Below, one piece after another: positions 1 to 11,569 of a DNA stretch of 64,000 nucleotides; the stretch's first letter is position 1; every line of letters starts with the position of its first letter. The position numbers and the translations under genes are program-made. The DNA is from Mesocentrotus franciscanus (Eukaryota; Echinodermata; Echinoidea; Camarodonta; Strongylocentrotidae): contig CP137674.1 in assembly GCA_037976565.1 (NCBI GenBank), forward strand, positions 2,013,690 through 2,077,689, in the 5' to 3' direction. The notes beneath the pieces were generated by a model that saw nothing but the letters and a program-made list of their open reading frames with translations, was not told the DNA's origin and searched no databases.

Positions 1-1413
1 ATTTGCATAAATCCCAAAATGGCCACTATTAGCCTTTTGAACGAAATGTCCGATAATAGTGTATGATACCTCTACTTTAAAATTCTGAGGTTCTGAAAAT
101 CTACATTCAATGTTGTTCAATTTGAGGTAATTGTCTCATACTACAGATAAAAGAAAGGTTTTGATTCATTGATTGTTCTGGTTTATTGTTAACAACAAAT
201 ACATTCAAAATAGCATCCAAAGGCTGAAACAAATTGAATTTACAATAAATTATAACATTTTTTTAAAACGTATACATTGAAAATTGGTTAGATAAAATCC
301 AGTTATATCAACACTGCACAGTAATATGCAAAGTGGGAAAAACGTTGCAAAAAAATGAGAATATGGAAGAAGTCAGGGAAATGGAAAGGATAGACGAGAT
401 TAAGCTTGAAATAGAAGAAGAGGGAGAAATTTAGGTGATGTAATCGAAATAATTTAAAACGCAGAACAATTAAAGATTCAGGTTCATTGGCAGTTAATTT
501 ACAGTCATAAGGTTTGGATAAACATTGAAATTTAGAATAACAAGATAACTTCAACCAATGGTGAGGGATATTAGTTAATAGAAACACAACAATTGTGCAA
601 GATAGTAATACAATCATTAAAATATCGATAAGTATTGCAATTTATGAGTTATAAATTTATCCAGCGTTTGATACAAATAATATCGAAATCACATCCGACC
701 TCTGGCTGTAAATGCATTGATGAAAACGCACAGAACCAGATATCGGATGAGTTTTGACAGAGTACCTCAGTGATACAGGGTATATGTGTACAGCTTCCCG
801 ACATGAAGGTAAATTGGTTATCTGTAATACTCTGTGGAAATATTATTTGTAGAATAATCAAAGGCTTAGTTTATCAAATCATGTAAGTAAAATGAATTTT
901 TGGTGTGTTTTTTATACTAATGATTCTATGCAAATCACCGATCAGTGTCAGCTGCAAGGAGTCAATTCCACGTAAATTCAATATCAATTTGTACTTGATA
1001 GTAAATGTAGTAGACGATACTTTATGTATTATTATAATTTGTCTATTTTGCAGAGAAAGATTTTTGTCAAATTTAAGGAATCGGAAGGCCAGGGCCCCGT
1101 ACAACCATAAAAACTACTCCTAGACCCAATTATGCTATGCAATTTTTTTTATCCAACTGTTCGAAGTTTGGTAAACAGATTTAATCACTATAGACACACT
1201 TAGTCCCATGTTCCGAGCATTGTTGTCTGCCATTCTGTACCACATGACATAGCTCATGCGTGACATTGTGTTTACATGTCTGCTAGCATTAAAAGTTTAA
1301 ATGAAATACATGTTATTTCGCATGCAGTTAGATTTTCTGTACCATCCATCTCAAGCAACAAGAAATCGCCGTCCCTGTTAATATTAATAATTAAGTAGAA
1401 AAAAAAACAGCAC
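1..1413. other. AT-rich left edge, no supported gene
   Basis: I find no ORF with recognisable protein content on either strand. The stretch may be the 3' untranslated region or an intron of the minus-strand membrane-protein gene. A minus-strand AATAAA (182-187) is compatible with a 3' end. A 66-base in-phase segment on the minus strand (about 761-826) has splice-like borders but a weak acceptor and no tail-like composition. Confidence 0.4.
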
Positions 1414-1437
1414 TTAATGACTAGATGAACAATTTAC

Positions 1438-1594
1438 CTGTGTAGCAACATCCGCTTCATCCACGGCAGGTTTCGTCTTAGGTTTGTCCAAACCGTTTGT
1501 TACGACTGTAGAATAGTCATTTCCAGTATGTTCCGTTCGCGGTATAGTTTTCTTCTCCTGCAGTTCCAGATCCAAATGCTTGCTCTTTTCTTTG
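1438..1594 (-). CDS. Exon 6: cytoplasmic tail (end uncertain)
   Basis: The acceptor ATTTTCAG is followed by 157 bases that complete the split Asn codon and encode a Lys/Glu-rich tail (KEKSKHLDLELQEKK), a Tyr in a polar context (GNDYSTVV) and an acidic end (AVDEADVATQ). At 1437 there is a GTAAAT donor, so the tail may continue beyond the window. Without splicing the frame runs VNCSSSH to a stop at 1414-1416. A third option, a 24-base terminal exon at 1351-1374, needs a 63-base intron and is less likely. A possible minus-strand AATAAA lies at 182-187. Confidence 0.7.
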
Positions 1595-1677
1595 CTGAAA
1601 ATAAAATCCCGTCGGAAATGCATCATTCATCTGTTAAATTCAAAGCCATCTAGGGACAAGTTCTTGTTATGACACTA

Positions 1678-1856
1678 GGGACTTTTAGATTTGTACGACG
1701 AGAACGTGGACTGCCACATGTGCATCCTTTCAAGGCAATGTGATATCCTTTTAAGGCACTGGCAGTGCCCGGCAGTGCCTTAAAAGGATGTCGCATTGCC
1801 TTAAAAGGGTGTACATGTGGCAGTCTACATGCTCGTCGTGCAAATCTAAAAGTCCC
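1678..1856. mobile_element. Palindromic MITE, TA target duplication
   Basis: Two arms of about 85 bases form a nearly complete inverted repeat: it begins GGGACTTTTAGATTTG and ends with the reverse complement, flanked by TA on both sides (1676-1677, 1857-1858). The arms contain the repeated CTTTTAAGGCA/AATGTGA motifs. TA duplication and full palindromy fit a Tc1/mariner-derived fold-back MITE. It sits 84 bases upstream of the exon 6 acceptor. A half copy is at 29555-29654. Confidence 0.8.
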
Positions 1857-2214
1857 TAATATTAGCATGAGAACAGGTGACCACATGTCCAAATATGACC
1901 TGTTTCCTAGCATTTACCAAGTTGATTTTATTCGATTAGATTGATAAATATGTTGTTTTATTATCTTTGTAATATTTCATGCATGCTAACAAAGCATCTA
2001 ACACAATTTTACAAAACTTATACATGACAAGAACATAAATCTGGCTATGAAAGGCAAAGGATAATTTGTATCACTAAACAGGACAGGAGGGTTGACAATG
2101 TATTAAAGCAGTGCTCGATTTTAACAAAACAATACATTGTTTTGATAATATAGAGAAAACAAAAACGGAAGGGGCAATTCGACAGCTACTAAAATGTACA
2201 AATAATGAAAGCTG

Positions 2215-2827
2215 GACTGAACCTACTTGTCAGACATACGGAAGGCTACGGCTAAACTTATCTGTTATGCTTAGGTTACATTTGCCGCGGCGGCCGTGGG
2301 GTCTAAAATATCTACGGCACGCCCCCCGCCTACTCCGGGGTCGGAGGATCGCATGCGTGTCCCACAATTTTCGGTAAAAGAGGGAACCGCAGCATTACCA
2401 CGGTCACATACAGTAGCAGTCACAAACATTAGGGTAGCCGCACGGCGTATTTTGAATGTTTGGAGACAGAAAAACCTGCGGCTGCCGTACGGCCTCTGAA
2501 GTGGTGAGGCAACGTCACCTTAGGCCGTCCCTGCGGTGGCCGTAGGTGTTTGGCAAATACCAAGGCAGACGCAAGGTAGCTGCAAGTCCACCGTCCGCCC
2601 GACGCCTTGGAACCATCTACGGCATGGCTACGGTGTGTCTAATTGTCTAATTGTACGGCTAACCTTAAAAATGAAAACAAAATTATAACTCCACGCTATA
2701 ATCGCACGGGTGACCCTGAGGCCATTGCAGATCCTCTGCGGCCGCCGCAGGTATCTCTCGATTTCAGAGGCTAAAGCTACGGCTAAACTTACTGTTTAGA
2801 CATGCGGGAAACTACGGCTAAACTTAC
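2215..2827. repeat. GCCGTAGC-rich degenerate repeats with copied donor segments
   Basis: Unlike the AT-rich surroundings, this intron segment is GC-rich and full of variants of CTACGGC / GCCGTAGG / GCGGCCG. Within it, copies of the sequence around the exon 5 donor recur (2768-2812 and, more diverged, 2220-2262). Part of it (2318-2390) also matches the CTCCGGGGTCGGAGG repeat at 8135 and 17.98 kb. Confidence 0.6.
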
Positions 2828-2982
2828 TTTTTAGACATATGGAAAGCTACGGCTCCAATCGCCAGTCCAGCAGCAGCCACTGAGCCTATAACAATGAGAG
2901 CTATCTCCCAACCTTCCAGTCCAACGTTACCCAAAGGTTCAGCGTACACAGGCGCAATGCCGTTGTAACCAGCGATGTCGTC
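2828..2982 (-). CDS. Exon 5: juxtamembrane linker and transmembrane helix
   Basis: Starts in phase 0 after TTCTTCGTAG and ends in phase 2 at AAAAA|GTAAGT. The 51 codons give a linker (DDIAGYNGIAPVYAEPLG), then a hydrophobic helix (EIALIVIGSVAAAGLAIGA) with small residues (GSVAAAG), then HMSK as the cytoplasmic stop-transfer. If the donor is not used, the next codons are AAG TAA, so intron retention would end the protein directly behind the membrane. The donor region is copied at least once more downstream (see findings). Confidence 0.83.
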
Positions 2983-3157
2983 CTACGAAGAAAAAATCAT
3001 AATGAGGGGGGGGGGAATAAAATTTAAAAAGTCCTGTTTTTATGATTATTTACCTTACGGGGCTATTTTTGATTACATCACAATCATCGACATCGTTATT
3101 ACGACAGCACATTCACTTCTTGTGTTCGCTAATTTATGAAACCAATTGCAATTCATA

Positions 3158-3563
3158 GGGTGCGTTCAAGCGATTTTTTTAAAGCTAGAATCACAAATCA
3201 AAACGCCGATACAAAACACGGTTACTGCGGGAGATCGTTCAAGCAATTCTCCATCAACGCTGATTCTCGCTCATTTCAAGCCCACCCAGGAAGAATAGAA
3301 ATAGATAGCGATAATATATATAATAGATAATGACGTCATAGAATCATGATTGAGATCTCCGTTCGTTCAAGCGAATTTTAGCGACCGTGATTCTGCAGAA
3401 TCATGATACAAAACGCATCTTTTTCAGCGTTTCATGTTTGTGTTTTTAAACACGTTTATTTTTACGACCAACGAAAAATCGCTTGAACGCAACCGTGTTT
3501 TAAACTAAACTTTTCTTTGAAAACCGTGATTCTAGGGTGAAAAAGTGTCGATTGAACGCACCC
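3158..3563. mobile_element. PIF/Harbinger-like MITE
   Basis: Terminal inverted repeats GGGTGCGTTCAAGCGA (left) and GGGTGCGTTCAATCGA (right, reverse complement) bound 406 bases. The flanking trinucleotide ATA occurs on both sides (3155-3157, 3564-3566), giving a 3-bp target duplication as expected for PIF/Harbinger. Internal subrepeats of GTTCAAGCGA/TTTGTGATTC occur. No transposase is present, so it is non-autonomous. Confidence 0.72.
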
Positions 3564-3566
3564 ATA

Positions 3567-4722
3567 GAACTTCAAATTTTAAAACCTCCATAATTAAAAT
3601 AATAATATATTTCGTTTCATGTTGGTGAATAGAACTTTTTAGTATCATTTGCATCAAAACATGACAATAAAAATTATTCAGATCTTGGTTTATCTTCGTT
3701 AACAAGTTACTCAAAAACTTATGTCACAATCTATCTCTAGCAGCAAGCTGAGTTTATAAAAGTACATGTGTGTGCACGATTTCAGATCAAAAGACTGCCG
3801 GAGGGATTCGCCATGAGTGAAAAATAAAGCCCGCGTTTAGTACACAATAAATGGGATGAATATAAGACTGCCAGTTGACAAATAAATGCTGTAATTTTGC
3901 TAATCATCAATATTTTGCCACCATACTTTTAGGAAAATTTTCAATTATGAAACATCACTTCGGCCCCTTTTTTAAAGCTCAAGCAGACAAGCTGAAAATA
4001 TTCATCAAAGTAAAGTGGGCGATTGTACGAAAGCTGACTGGACTAAATTCATGACTTTTAGATGTTCTAAAATAAAATAACTGAGTGCCACAAACGTCAT
4101 TACTTAATCAAAACTAAAACTTATCATCTGCAATAAAATAGCTTAAGATAGGTTACCTGGTACCCTGTTACACAACAAAATATAATTATTAAAAATATGG
4201 AAAATCATTAAAGATTAACTTATTTTGAATTCAGAAAAAATGTACATTGGAGGCTAAATAATCATAATCGCGAGTTCGTGCACGACAGTATTCATCTAAC
4301 ACATTGTAATACAATAACACGACTGATCGATTGCGTGCATGCCTTATATCCATGCAATGACAAAACGAATTTTGAAAGAATTCAAATGTGATTTTTAAAG
4401 CACCGATCATGAAATAAACTTGGTGAATAGCAATTGAAATTCTTTGAAATTCAATTCACATCGAGTGACAAAATTGGGAATTTTCCGGAAAATTTACCGA
4501 AATATTTTCTACCCACCATTAGGTTCAAGAGTTAATTCAAGAGTAGTCCAAACACTTTTTTACCCTTTGTCATATCCATCACGACTTTCACTCTCACTGT
4601 AATTGTATTATTATGCAGTTACATTAATCTATTTAAATCAGGTCCTTACATGAGACCATTCGGGGTGACATTGAATTACCGTGACCCTAATGAAATATTT
4701 CACTAAATAAAGTTGCAAATAC
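3567..4722. other. Intron sequence, nothing recognised
   Basis: AT-rich intron 4 of the membrane-protein gene. I see no ORF, inverted repeat or strong motif in it. Confidence 0.5.
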
Positions 4723-4921
4723 CTGCAGGGCGTTATTCACTTCCTCATTAGCGAGGAACATTCGTTGTTGTTCTGTTGTAAGAATCACGTTCGTAGACAA
4801 AATTGGATCCTGCACGTAGTATTCCACCAAGATTTGCTGTTCCTGAAGTAGTCTACGTCTGGCCCCAATTGCCTCAGGTTGCTCGTAGGGTTCCGCCCTT
4901 ACAATCACCACGTCTTTGGCA
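4723..4921 (-). CDS. Exon 4: second half of SEA-like region
   Basis: The acceptor TTCTATTCTAG and donor CTGCAG|GTATTT flank 199 bases that continue exon 3 in phase and end in phase 0. It encodes 66 residues with alternating hydrophobic strands (KDVVIVRAEPY, QQILVEYYVQD) separated by a basic loop (GARRRLLQEQ), then a helical segment ending VNNALQ. The order helix, strand, loop, strand, helix before a membrane span matches SEA-like folds. The RRR in the loop is a possible furin-type site, an inference only. Confidence 0.82.
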
Positions 4922-5384
4922 CTAGAATAGAAAATAAAAGTCAAAAGATCGAAAACCATCGTGAATTTCAATGACCGAATGAAGGGAAGGACTTGCCCCT
5001 AAAATGTCCAAATAACTCGAAACCAAAGGTACTGTAATATAGGGGTGCGCCTTCGACAATGCATTTTTAAAACATTTTTACTTCTTATTTCTGACAATTC
5101 GCTATCAGGATGGTCACTAGAAGGGGTTGTGGGTGTGACATAAACAATTGTTGGCAAATCTTTAAAAAATGAAGTAAATTGGGAATTCCGACAACCCGTC
5201 TTTTCCTTGCGGCAAATTTGAAAATGTGATTAACCTCCTTTTTTTATCTGTGTAAATTGTCAAAAGCGTATCAAAGGAGGTCCTTTGATAGGTCCTGTTA
5301 AAGGTGTAGCGATGCACCTGATTTATCCGATATATTATTCCTACGTACTTCATAATTTCACAATCATTAAAAATATTAGGATCA

Positions 5385-7530
5385 CTTTCAATTCAATTCA
5401 ATTTAAAGTTTATTCAACACTCTTCATAAAAACATTTAAAACATACAAATACAGAATGGAATGATAAAAAAACAAAATAGTGAAAACAAATTTAAAAAAT
5501 GGCAATTTATGAGAGTATTTGGGATAGGCAGAAAGGAGGGATTCCTTATATGAAAGCCTACCCTAGAACACACACATACAGGAAAAAGAGAAACAAGATC
5601 AAAAGAACAGAACAAAAAAACAATAAAAAACAAACATACTAAAACATACTGTCATGTACAATCAGAGTATAAAAAAAAAGTTTTAAACTTGCCTATGCTA
5701 TTAATACTGATTATTATACTTATTTAACAGAAATTGTTTATATTTAATTTTAAAAAGATTGAGAGTTTTGCATTTTTTTATTTCGTGAGGTATACTATTC
5801 CATGTTAATGGTCCTTTAAAAATAGTGAATTTTTCATACATGTCGTTCTTATCTTGGGAAGGTGATAATTTAGGGCATTTCTAGTATTAAAATTATGCAC
5901 ATCACAATTCAATTTAAAACATGTTGATAAAAAAGTAGGCAAATTACCATTAAAACATAAAAACATGAAAACATGAAAACTGCAATATAAAAATTGTGCA
6001 TATCGATTACATTCAAAATTCCAAGTTAACAAAATAAAGGATTACAGTGAGCATAATATTGGGAATGAGTTATAATGCGTATTGCTTTCTTTTGAAGCTT
6101 AAGTAACCTTAACATATCATTTTTATTAAAATTTGCCCATGCAACTATACAGTAATTAAAATAAGGTGTTTTTAAAGTATGATACAACATTTTCAGAATA
6201 TTTAAGGGATAAAAATGAACTTTATATAAAATACCAATATTTTTTGCTATTTTATTACACACCACATTTATATGCTCATGCCACTTCAATTTATGATTAA
6301 TTACAATACCTAAAAACTTCAGATTATCTACACGTTCAAATTTATGATCATTTACTCGTAAATGAATGTTGTTAAAATCAATATTTTTATTTGTAAAAAC
6401 CATATACTTAGTTTTATCATAATTTAAAACCAATTTATTATATAAAAACCAATTAGAAAGTTTCACAATTTCTTGCTTAAAAACATTTTGTAAAACCTGG
6501 ACATCAGAATGAGACATAAAAACACTTGTGTCATCAGCAAATAAAATAAACTTCAATTTATCAGAAATATTGCACATGTCATTAACATAAATAATGAATA
6601 AAAGAGGTCCAAGAATAGATCCTTGAGGCACTCCACATCTAAGCTTTTCGGTATTAGACTTATCTTTATTTATTTGTACAAATTGGGTTCTATTTTCTAA
6701 ATAACTTTCAAACCATTTTAAAGTTACTCCACGTATACCATAATAATATATTTTTTTCAATAAAATAGTGTGGTCTAATGTGTCAAATGCTTTACTTAAA
6801 TCTAAAAAAAGGCCCATTAAGAAATGATTATTTTCAAAAGTTTTCAAAACATTATAAATAAAATGCATAATTGCATTAGATGTAGAGTGCCCAGGTCTGA
6901 AACCATATTGGCATTCAGTGATAATATTACACTTATTTAAAAACATAAATAGTCGATTATAAACAGCTCTTTCTAAAATCTTTGAGAAAACAGGGAGTAT
7001 AGATATGGGTCGATAATTAAAAACATTTTCTTTAGTACCATTCTTAAAAACAGGAATAACCTTTGCAAGTTTTAATTGATCTGGAACTATTCCTGTAGAT
7101 AACGAAATATTAAATATTGCACTTAAAGGACATGATATAATATGAACAACTTTTTTTCAATAATTTAACATTTACAACATCATGACCAGAACTCTTAATA
7201 TTTTTTAATTTACTTACAATATTGATTATTTCTGTGGGGGTAATAGGATTTAAAAAAGCTGTACATGGATTAAAATAAATATTACTATAAATGTCATCAT
7301 TACTAAAATCATTATCTGTGTTGTTGTCTAAATTATCAGTTAAGCTAGGTCCTATATTGATAAAAAAATTATTAAAAACAGAGCATATTTCTTTCTTATC
7401 ATATATAGCTTGATCATTGCACATAACCAGGTCGGGCATATTATGCTTTCTCGTACTTTTACCGAGACTTTCATTGATCAATCTCCATATTTTCCGTATG
7501 TTCCCTGATGCATTTCTAAATTTGGCCCTA
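5385..7530 (-). mobile_element. 5'-truncated, frameshifted CR1/Jockey-like LINE
   Basis: Inserted in intron 3 in the same orientation as the host gene. The minus strand encodes, in order: the segment before the RT (7110-7529, containing IRKIWRLINESLG), the RT core (6026-7109; SKAFDTLDH, GVPQGSILGPLLFI, and the catalytic FADD in LFADDTSVF) and the C-terminal region (5700-6030; HNFNTRNALNYHLPKIRT, WNSIPHEIK). Frames shift near a run of seven A (7148-7154) and again near 6030, so it cannot make a full protein. The 3' end has AATAAA and a TTGAATTGAATTGAA tail (5386-5402). No endonuclease domain is left. FADD rather than YADD is usual for non-LTR reverse transcriptases. Confidence 0.88.
6026..7109 (-). 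pseudogene. LINE reverse transcriptase fragment
   Basis: This is the longest intact part of the LINE. It reads from the RISILPVFSKILE segment through finger and palm motifs: QYGFRPGHSTSNA (RT 2), LFLDLSKAFDTLDH (RT 3, catalytic Asp), GVPQGSILGP (RT 4), LFADDTSVF (RT 5 with the catalytic Asp pair) and NLKFLGIVI (RT 7). It then continues into the thumb. The upstream and downstream parts are in other frames, so this is a dead copy. Confidence 0.85.
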
Positions 7531-7874
7531 AAATATTATATTTTAACTTTCCTAATCGGCCTTTACTTAATACTGAAGTCAACGACAAAATGTGACCAAT
7601 ATTTTCAAAATACTTGAAACACGGGTTATTTTCAGGAAAATAGGCCTACAGCTCTGTGTAGTGTAAATAAACAATACTAAGTAGTGTAAATGAATCGTTA
7701 GCGGAATCGAACAATAAAAGTAGTTGTGCGCAACAAAGGTCCTACGTGTACTCAATATTTGTGTGAATTGTGAAAATTAATGCGAATTGCATAGCGTTCA
7801 TGTCATAATGAAATTAGACATGGGAGATTTATAGGATCATATGTGATTGAGCCTTATCCAAACGGGGTACATAC

Positions 7875-7975
7875 CTTACAGTTTTTTTTCCTTCTCCTGC
7901 ACACTGTCCTGTGAATTCGGAGCAGTAGTTGTTGACTTCTCGGGCTATCACCTTCTTGAATTGCTCTTGATCAAA
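7875..7975 (-). CDS. Exon 3: first half of SEA-like juxtamembrane region
   Basis: Starts in phase 0 after TGTACAG and ends in phase 2 at GTAAG|GTATGT. It encodes 33 residues beginning FDQEQFKKVIAREVNNYC and containing two Cys seven residues apart (YCSEFTGQC) that could form a local disulphide. The helix-like FxxxIxxxVxxYC pattern followed by the beta-strand pattern of exon 4 is what suggests a SEA-like fold; a profile search would be needed to confirm it. The 2.95-kb intron downstream contains the CR1-like LINE. Confidence 0.78.
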
Positions 7976-8095
7976 CTGTACATGAGTAGACATGAAAATA
8001 AAAGAAATCTATATTTACAGATTTCTTTTTACAAATGCAGTAAAAATGTAAAAGTAGCATTATGGGAATGGAGGCTAGAAATTTGAGAATGAGTT

Positions 8096-9050
8096 AGAGG
8101 GAGTCGGGGTGACGTTAGTGGCATGTACCCCCCACTCCGGGGTCGGAGGGACCGCATTCATGTTCCCAAAAGCTCAGGTAAAGGGGTACTTTTTGCGCGA
8201 CAAAGTCCGGCCCGAGAATTGTAATAAAAAAAGGGGGTGTATTTGACTTTTCACCCGGATATTTCTTTTAAAAGGGGGTGTTTTTCTCTCTCTCTCTCTC
8301 TCTGGATTCCTGAGAAATTTAAAAAGAAGGTTATAAAATATTGAAAGGGGGGTGTTTTTTCTTTCTCTCTCTTTGGACTCCTGAGAAATTTAAAAAGGGG
8401 GTTATAAAATATCTCGAATATCATAGATAACGGGGTACATTGAGCAGTGTTCCGGATTTAGGGGGGTCTCCAAGGCAGGAGAGGCCCGCGAAAAGCCCGC
8501 GAAAAGCCCGCGAAAGGGGGGTTCAGAAATGTTGGCAGTCCTGAGATAGGGGGAAGGGAACGAACAAGCATACGCGTACCCTAAATAGCACTGAGTGGGG
8601 CCGGGCATGTAATATATAAACTAGAAATGTGGGGATGAGTTAGCACCCGCGTAGCTAGGATTTTATTTTAGAGGGGCGGTAGTAAGCACGCGAAGCGCGC
8701 TCCCTAAGGGGGTGGGTGCAGGGAGAGTGTTTCCCCCTCCCGCGCGCTTTGACGTTTCGTTAAATTATTAGAGAAAGAAGACGATTAAATCCTTGTCTGA
8801 ATTGTCAAAAATGTTTCTTTGTCTGCTTCTTTTTCTTCCTACGTCCTCTTACTTTTTTCTCTTCTCTCTCTCTCTCTCTCTCTCTTTCTCTTTTTGGGGG
8901 CTGGCTTTTGGGGGGCCACTACCCCCTGGCTACGCGCCTCTGAGTTAGAGGGGGTCGGGATGTAGAAGCAGCATTATGGGAATGGAGACTAGAAATGTTG
9001 GGATGAGTTAGAGGGAGTCGGGGTGACGTTAGTGGCATGTATTATATAAA
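8096..9050. repeat. Composite repeat: direct copies flanking nested insertions
   Basis: About 85 bases (GAATGAGTTAGAGGGAGTCG and flanking) occur at 8050-8130 and again at 8970-9046, with a third partial copy at 8615-8643. Between them lie a block shared with 17.8-18.0 kb, two TC microsatellites (8288-8302 and 8866-8884), three tandem GCCCGCGAAAA units near 8490, and a hAT-like element (8644-8940). It looks like one old repeat opened by later insertions. Confidence 0.6.
8644..8940. mobile_element. hAT-like non-autonomous element with 8-bp TSD
   Basis: Ends are CACCCGCGTAGCTAGG on the left and GAGGCGCGTAGCCAGG (reverse complement) on the right. The octamer TGAGTTAG stands directly outside both ends (8636-8643, 8941-8948), the 8-bp target duplication typical of hAT elements. 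The interior is 297 bases long, with a TC tract and no coding capacity. Confidence 0.65.
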
Positions 9051-9120
9051 CTGTATTTCACTTCTGGAGTCAATGATCAGGATTTTATTTCTTTTTATGT
9101 GGCCTCGTTTCCCTGTATTA

Positions 9121-9243
9121 AACAGTAATAATAAGATTAGCATTGATGATAATGATGATGACGAAAATAATGATGATATTAATAATAATGATAATGATAC
9201 TTATGTTCTTATTACTGTTATTATTATTGTTATTATTATGTAA
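9121..9243. repeat. Imperfect AAT/GAT trinucleotide microsatellite
   Basis: A run of AATAATGATAATGATGATGA-type triplets gives a spurious Asn/Asp-rich reading frame. It is simple sequence, not a gene. Confidence 0.8.
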
Positions 9244-11122
9244 TTGATTTGTTTTTTAATTGTATTGGTATTTATTCAAGGAATTCCACATGGCAGCCCA
9301 GGGGAGTATAATTCATGGTAAAATTTTTAATTTTGAGGAAGGATAAAAATGCTCAGAAAATGCTCTCGCGTAATGTATTACATTATAAATAAACACCATT
9401 TGAAATTTCATTAGATAAATGTAAGAAAGATGTAACAACCATGACATTTAAATACATTGTACATGTGGAAAGCAGCATCGATCAGGATCAGCAGCAACAA
9501 AAATATACATACACGACAAAAGCATCATTAAGTATTCAAAGGAATATTGCACTTAAGAGTTTGCCTGTGAAGGTTCGTTTTATTACATAGTATTTATCAG
9601 TCGCACTAGACATGGAATGGCCGAGTTATCATCGTCATTATTGACTTTGCAGTAGAGAAACTATGAAAACAACTTTGATTCATATTCGCTGTTTTGCGAG
9701 ATCAACCTGGTAAAGGGAGAATAGTTTGCAATGTGTAATCGGAATACTTTAGGGCAATGTTGATCACACATGTAAGTCAAGTATGATCTTGACATCCTCT
9801 CCCTTTCCCCCTTTATCACTTGTCTGTTATAGTATAGGGTTAGGCAGCGTTAAACCTTATTAAGACAAATTGTTGATTACTACATTTCGGACGGACGACT
9901 CCCTTGAACATTTTCTATAGGCGGGTTTCTAATATTTCTACAGTATTTTAAGGTTAGCATGTATCATGCGAGGTAGCTTAGCTATAGACCGATATAATTT
10001 CCTTTTTTTATATAGTACAATTTCACATTATCAGAGCCTAAACAGTGTTCTGGCATGTACTTATCCTTTTCCTTACATCCCCCTAGAAAAAATGGGGAAG
10101 GGGTAAGAATCTTGACGATCAGCCTGAAGAAATATATATCTAGCTACGTCCCATCATCCCATGATCGGTGCCAATGTTGTTAAGAAAACATGCATGCATA
10201 AACTGCTATATGATGACTATAATCACGGGCTTAAAGGGATCCGGTAACTTTGTCTCAGATTCTGAAACAAAATCCTTGATTTAGCTCAAGCTGCAATGAT
10301 AATTATAACCCTTTAGGTCAGTCAGGAACCCCATGACTTTTACAAGCCGATCTCCTGTCTGATTATCAAGATGAATGAAGTGTGACAATCCAGAGGAAAA
10401 GATTATAAATTACACAATAAATGAGTGGACTGATTAACTAAATAATCATCTGTTGTGTCACGACGCGACCTTGCAAACAAAAGAAAGAAAGAAGATTTAC
10501 CGAAGTCGTTAGAATGCGCATTTTGTATACAGCTAAATGCAAGTCTTCTCTTCTTTGAAAGGGGGGGGGGGTGGTAGGACAGGAGTATACTGACCCAGCC
10601 TCCTCGAAATGTGTTGCTTATTACGTCACTCCTACCGTCAGAAGACAAAATATTAAAACAGAAGTGGTATACCATTCTCTTTTTTTCTCATTTATTTTGA
10701 CCGAGCTATATTTGAAATTTGTTTTTCGAGCACTTTCCATCACAACTCTGCGCTTACTATCCACCCCTTTTTCTCTCTTCTCATATGAGGATAGGCATCG
10801 TTAAAATATCATTTAGGCAATTTTGGGGGTAGGCCTACTCCAATATCGGGGGACGACACCTTGATAATTTTCGAACAAGAGGCCTCCCCCTGATAAGAAA
10901 ATAAAAAAGGGGGATATAAAAGTAGTATTCACATTCCATAACAATGAAAGTTTGTTGGTGATAATAGTCATAATTGACTGGTTGTCATATAATACTAACC
11001 GGTGCCTACTACAAACAACGTTCGGACTATATTGAGGTACAGGGATTTCTTTTAGAGAAAAAGAATGACCAATGGAAGAATAATCATCAATGATAAAAAA
11101 AAATACAAATGACAAAAAATAC
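9244..11122. other. Intron 2 of the membrane-protein gene, no gene seen
   Basis: AT-rich, without recognisable coding sequence. It contains a short G run at 10561-10570. No long inverted repeat was found. Confidence 0.45.
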
Positions 11123-11523
11123 CTCTTCTAGAGGGGTGGTGAGCAAGACACCAATCTTTCCAAGCGATTCAGCGACAGGATTTGGTTCTACGTTGATGGG
11201 TTCTGTTCTCTGGCGAGTCGTTACGACCGGCTGAGTAGGTTCGATGGCCACAGTGGTGGTTAATGTCCTGGTTGAAGTCCTGCTGGTTGTAGTAGGAAGG
11301 TTAGGAGTAGGTGTTGTGGGTATGGTGGATGATGGTGGAGGTGGTGGTGGTGGGGACGGAGGAGGTGGTGGCGGAGGGGTTTTCGTTGTAATTGGTGGCT
11401 CAGGTGTCGGTGGAGGTTCAACTGTGGTAGGTGGAGGTGGTGGGATTGATGGCGGGGGAGGAGGAGGTAGGGTGCCAAATGTCGTAGGTGCTGTGCCCAT
11501 TATCTCCGTCGTCATCATGGTAA
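11123..11523 (-). CDS. Exon 2: Pro/Thr-rich mucin-like stalk
   Basis: The acceptor TTTCCACAG precedes 401 bases that read on from exon 1 in phase 1 and end in phase 0 at GAAGAG|GTATTT. The product (about 133 residues) starts with a Thr/Met-rich segment, passes through poly-Pro runs broken by Thr and Ser (PPPPPPSIPPPPP, PPPPPPPSPPPPPPP) and then a Thr-rich segment with Arg. Dense Thr/Ser/Pro is typical of O-glycosylated extended stalks. The last 20 residues (ESLGKIGVLLTTPLEE) are no longer low-complexity and lead into the globular region of exon 3. The repeat length probably varies between alleles. Confidence 0.8.
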
Positions 11524-11569
11524 CTGTGGAAAGTGGAGAATTGTCTTGAAATTCATACAATACTATATA

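Noticed and set aside
649..861. Minus-strand segment with splice-like borders (about 761-826) as a seventh exon of the membrane protein
   Set aside because: In phase, but the acceptor has a poor pyrimidine tract and the sequence gives no cytoplasmic-tail character; not enough to call.
1351..1374. Tiny terminal exon after exon 6 (GRRFLVA and stop)
   Set aside because: It needs a 63-base intron and has an AT-rich, weak acceptor; kept only as an alternative.
11244..11549. Gly/Val-rich plus-strand frame
   Set aside because: Antisense shadow of the Pro/Thr-rich exon 2, which has matching splice phases on the minus strand.
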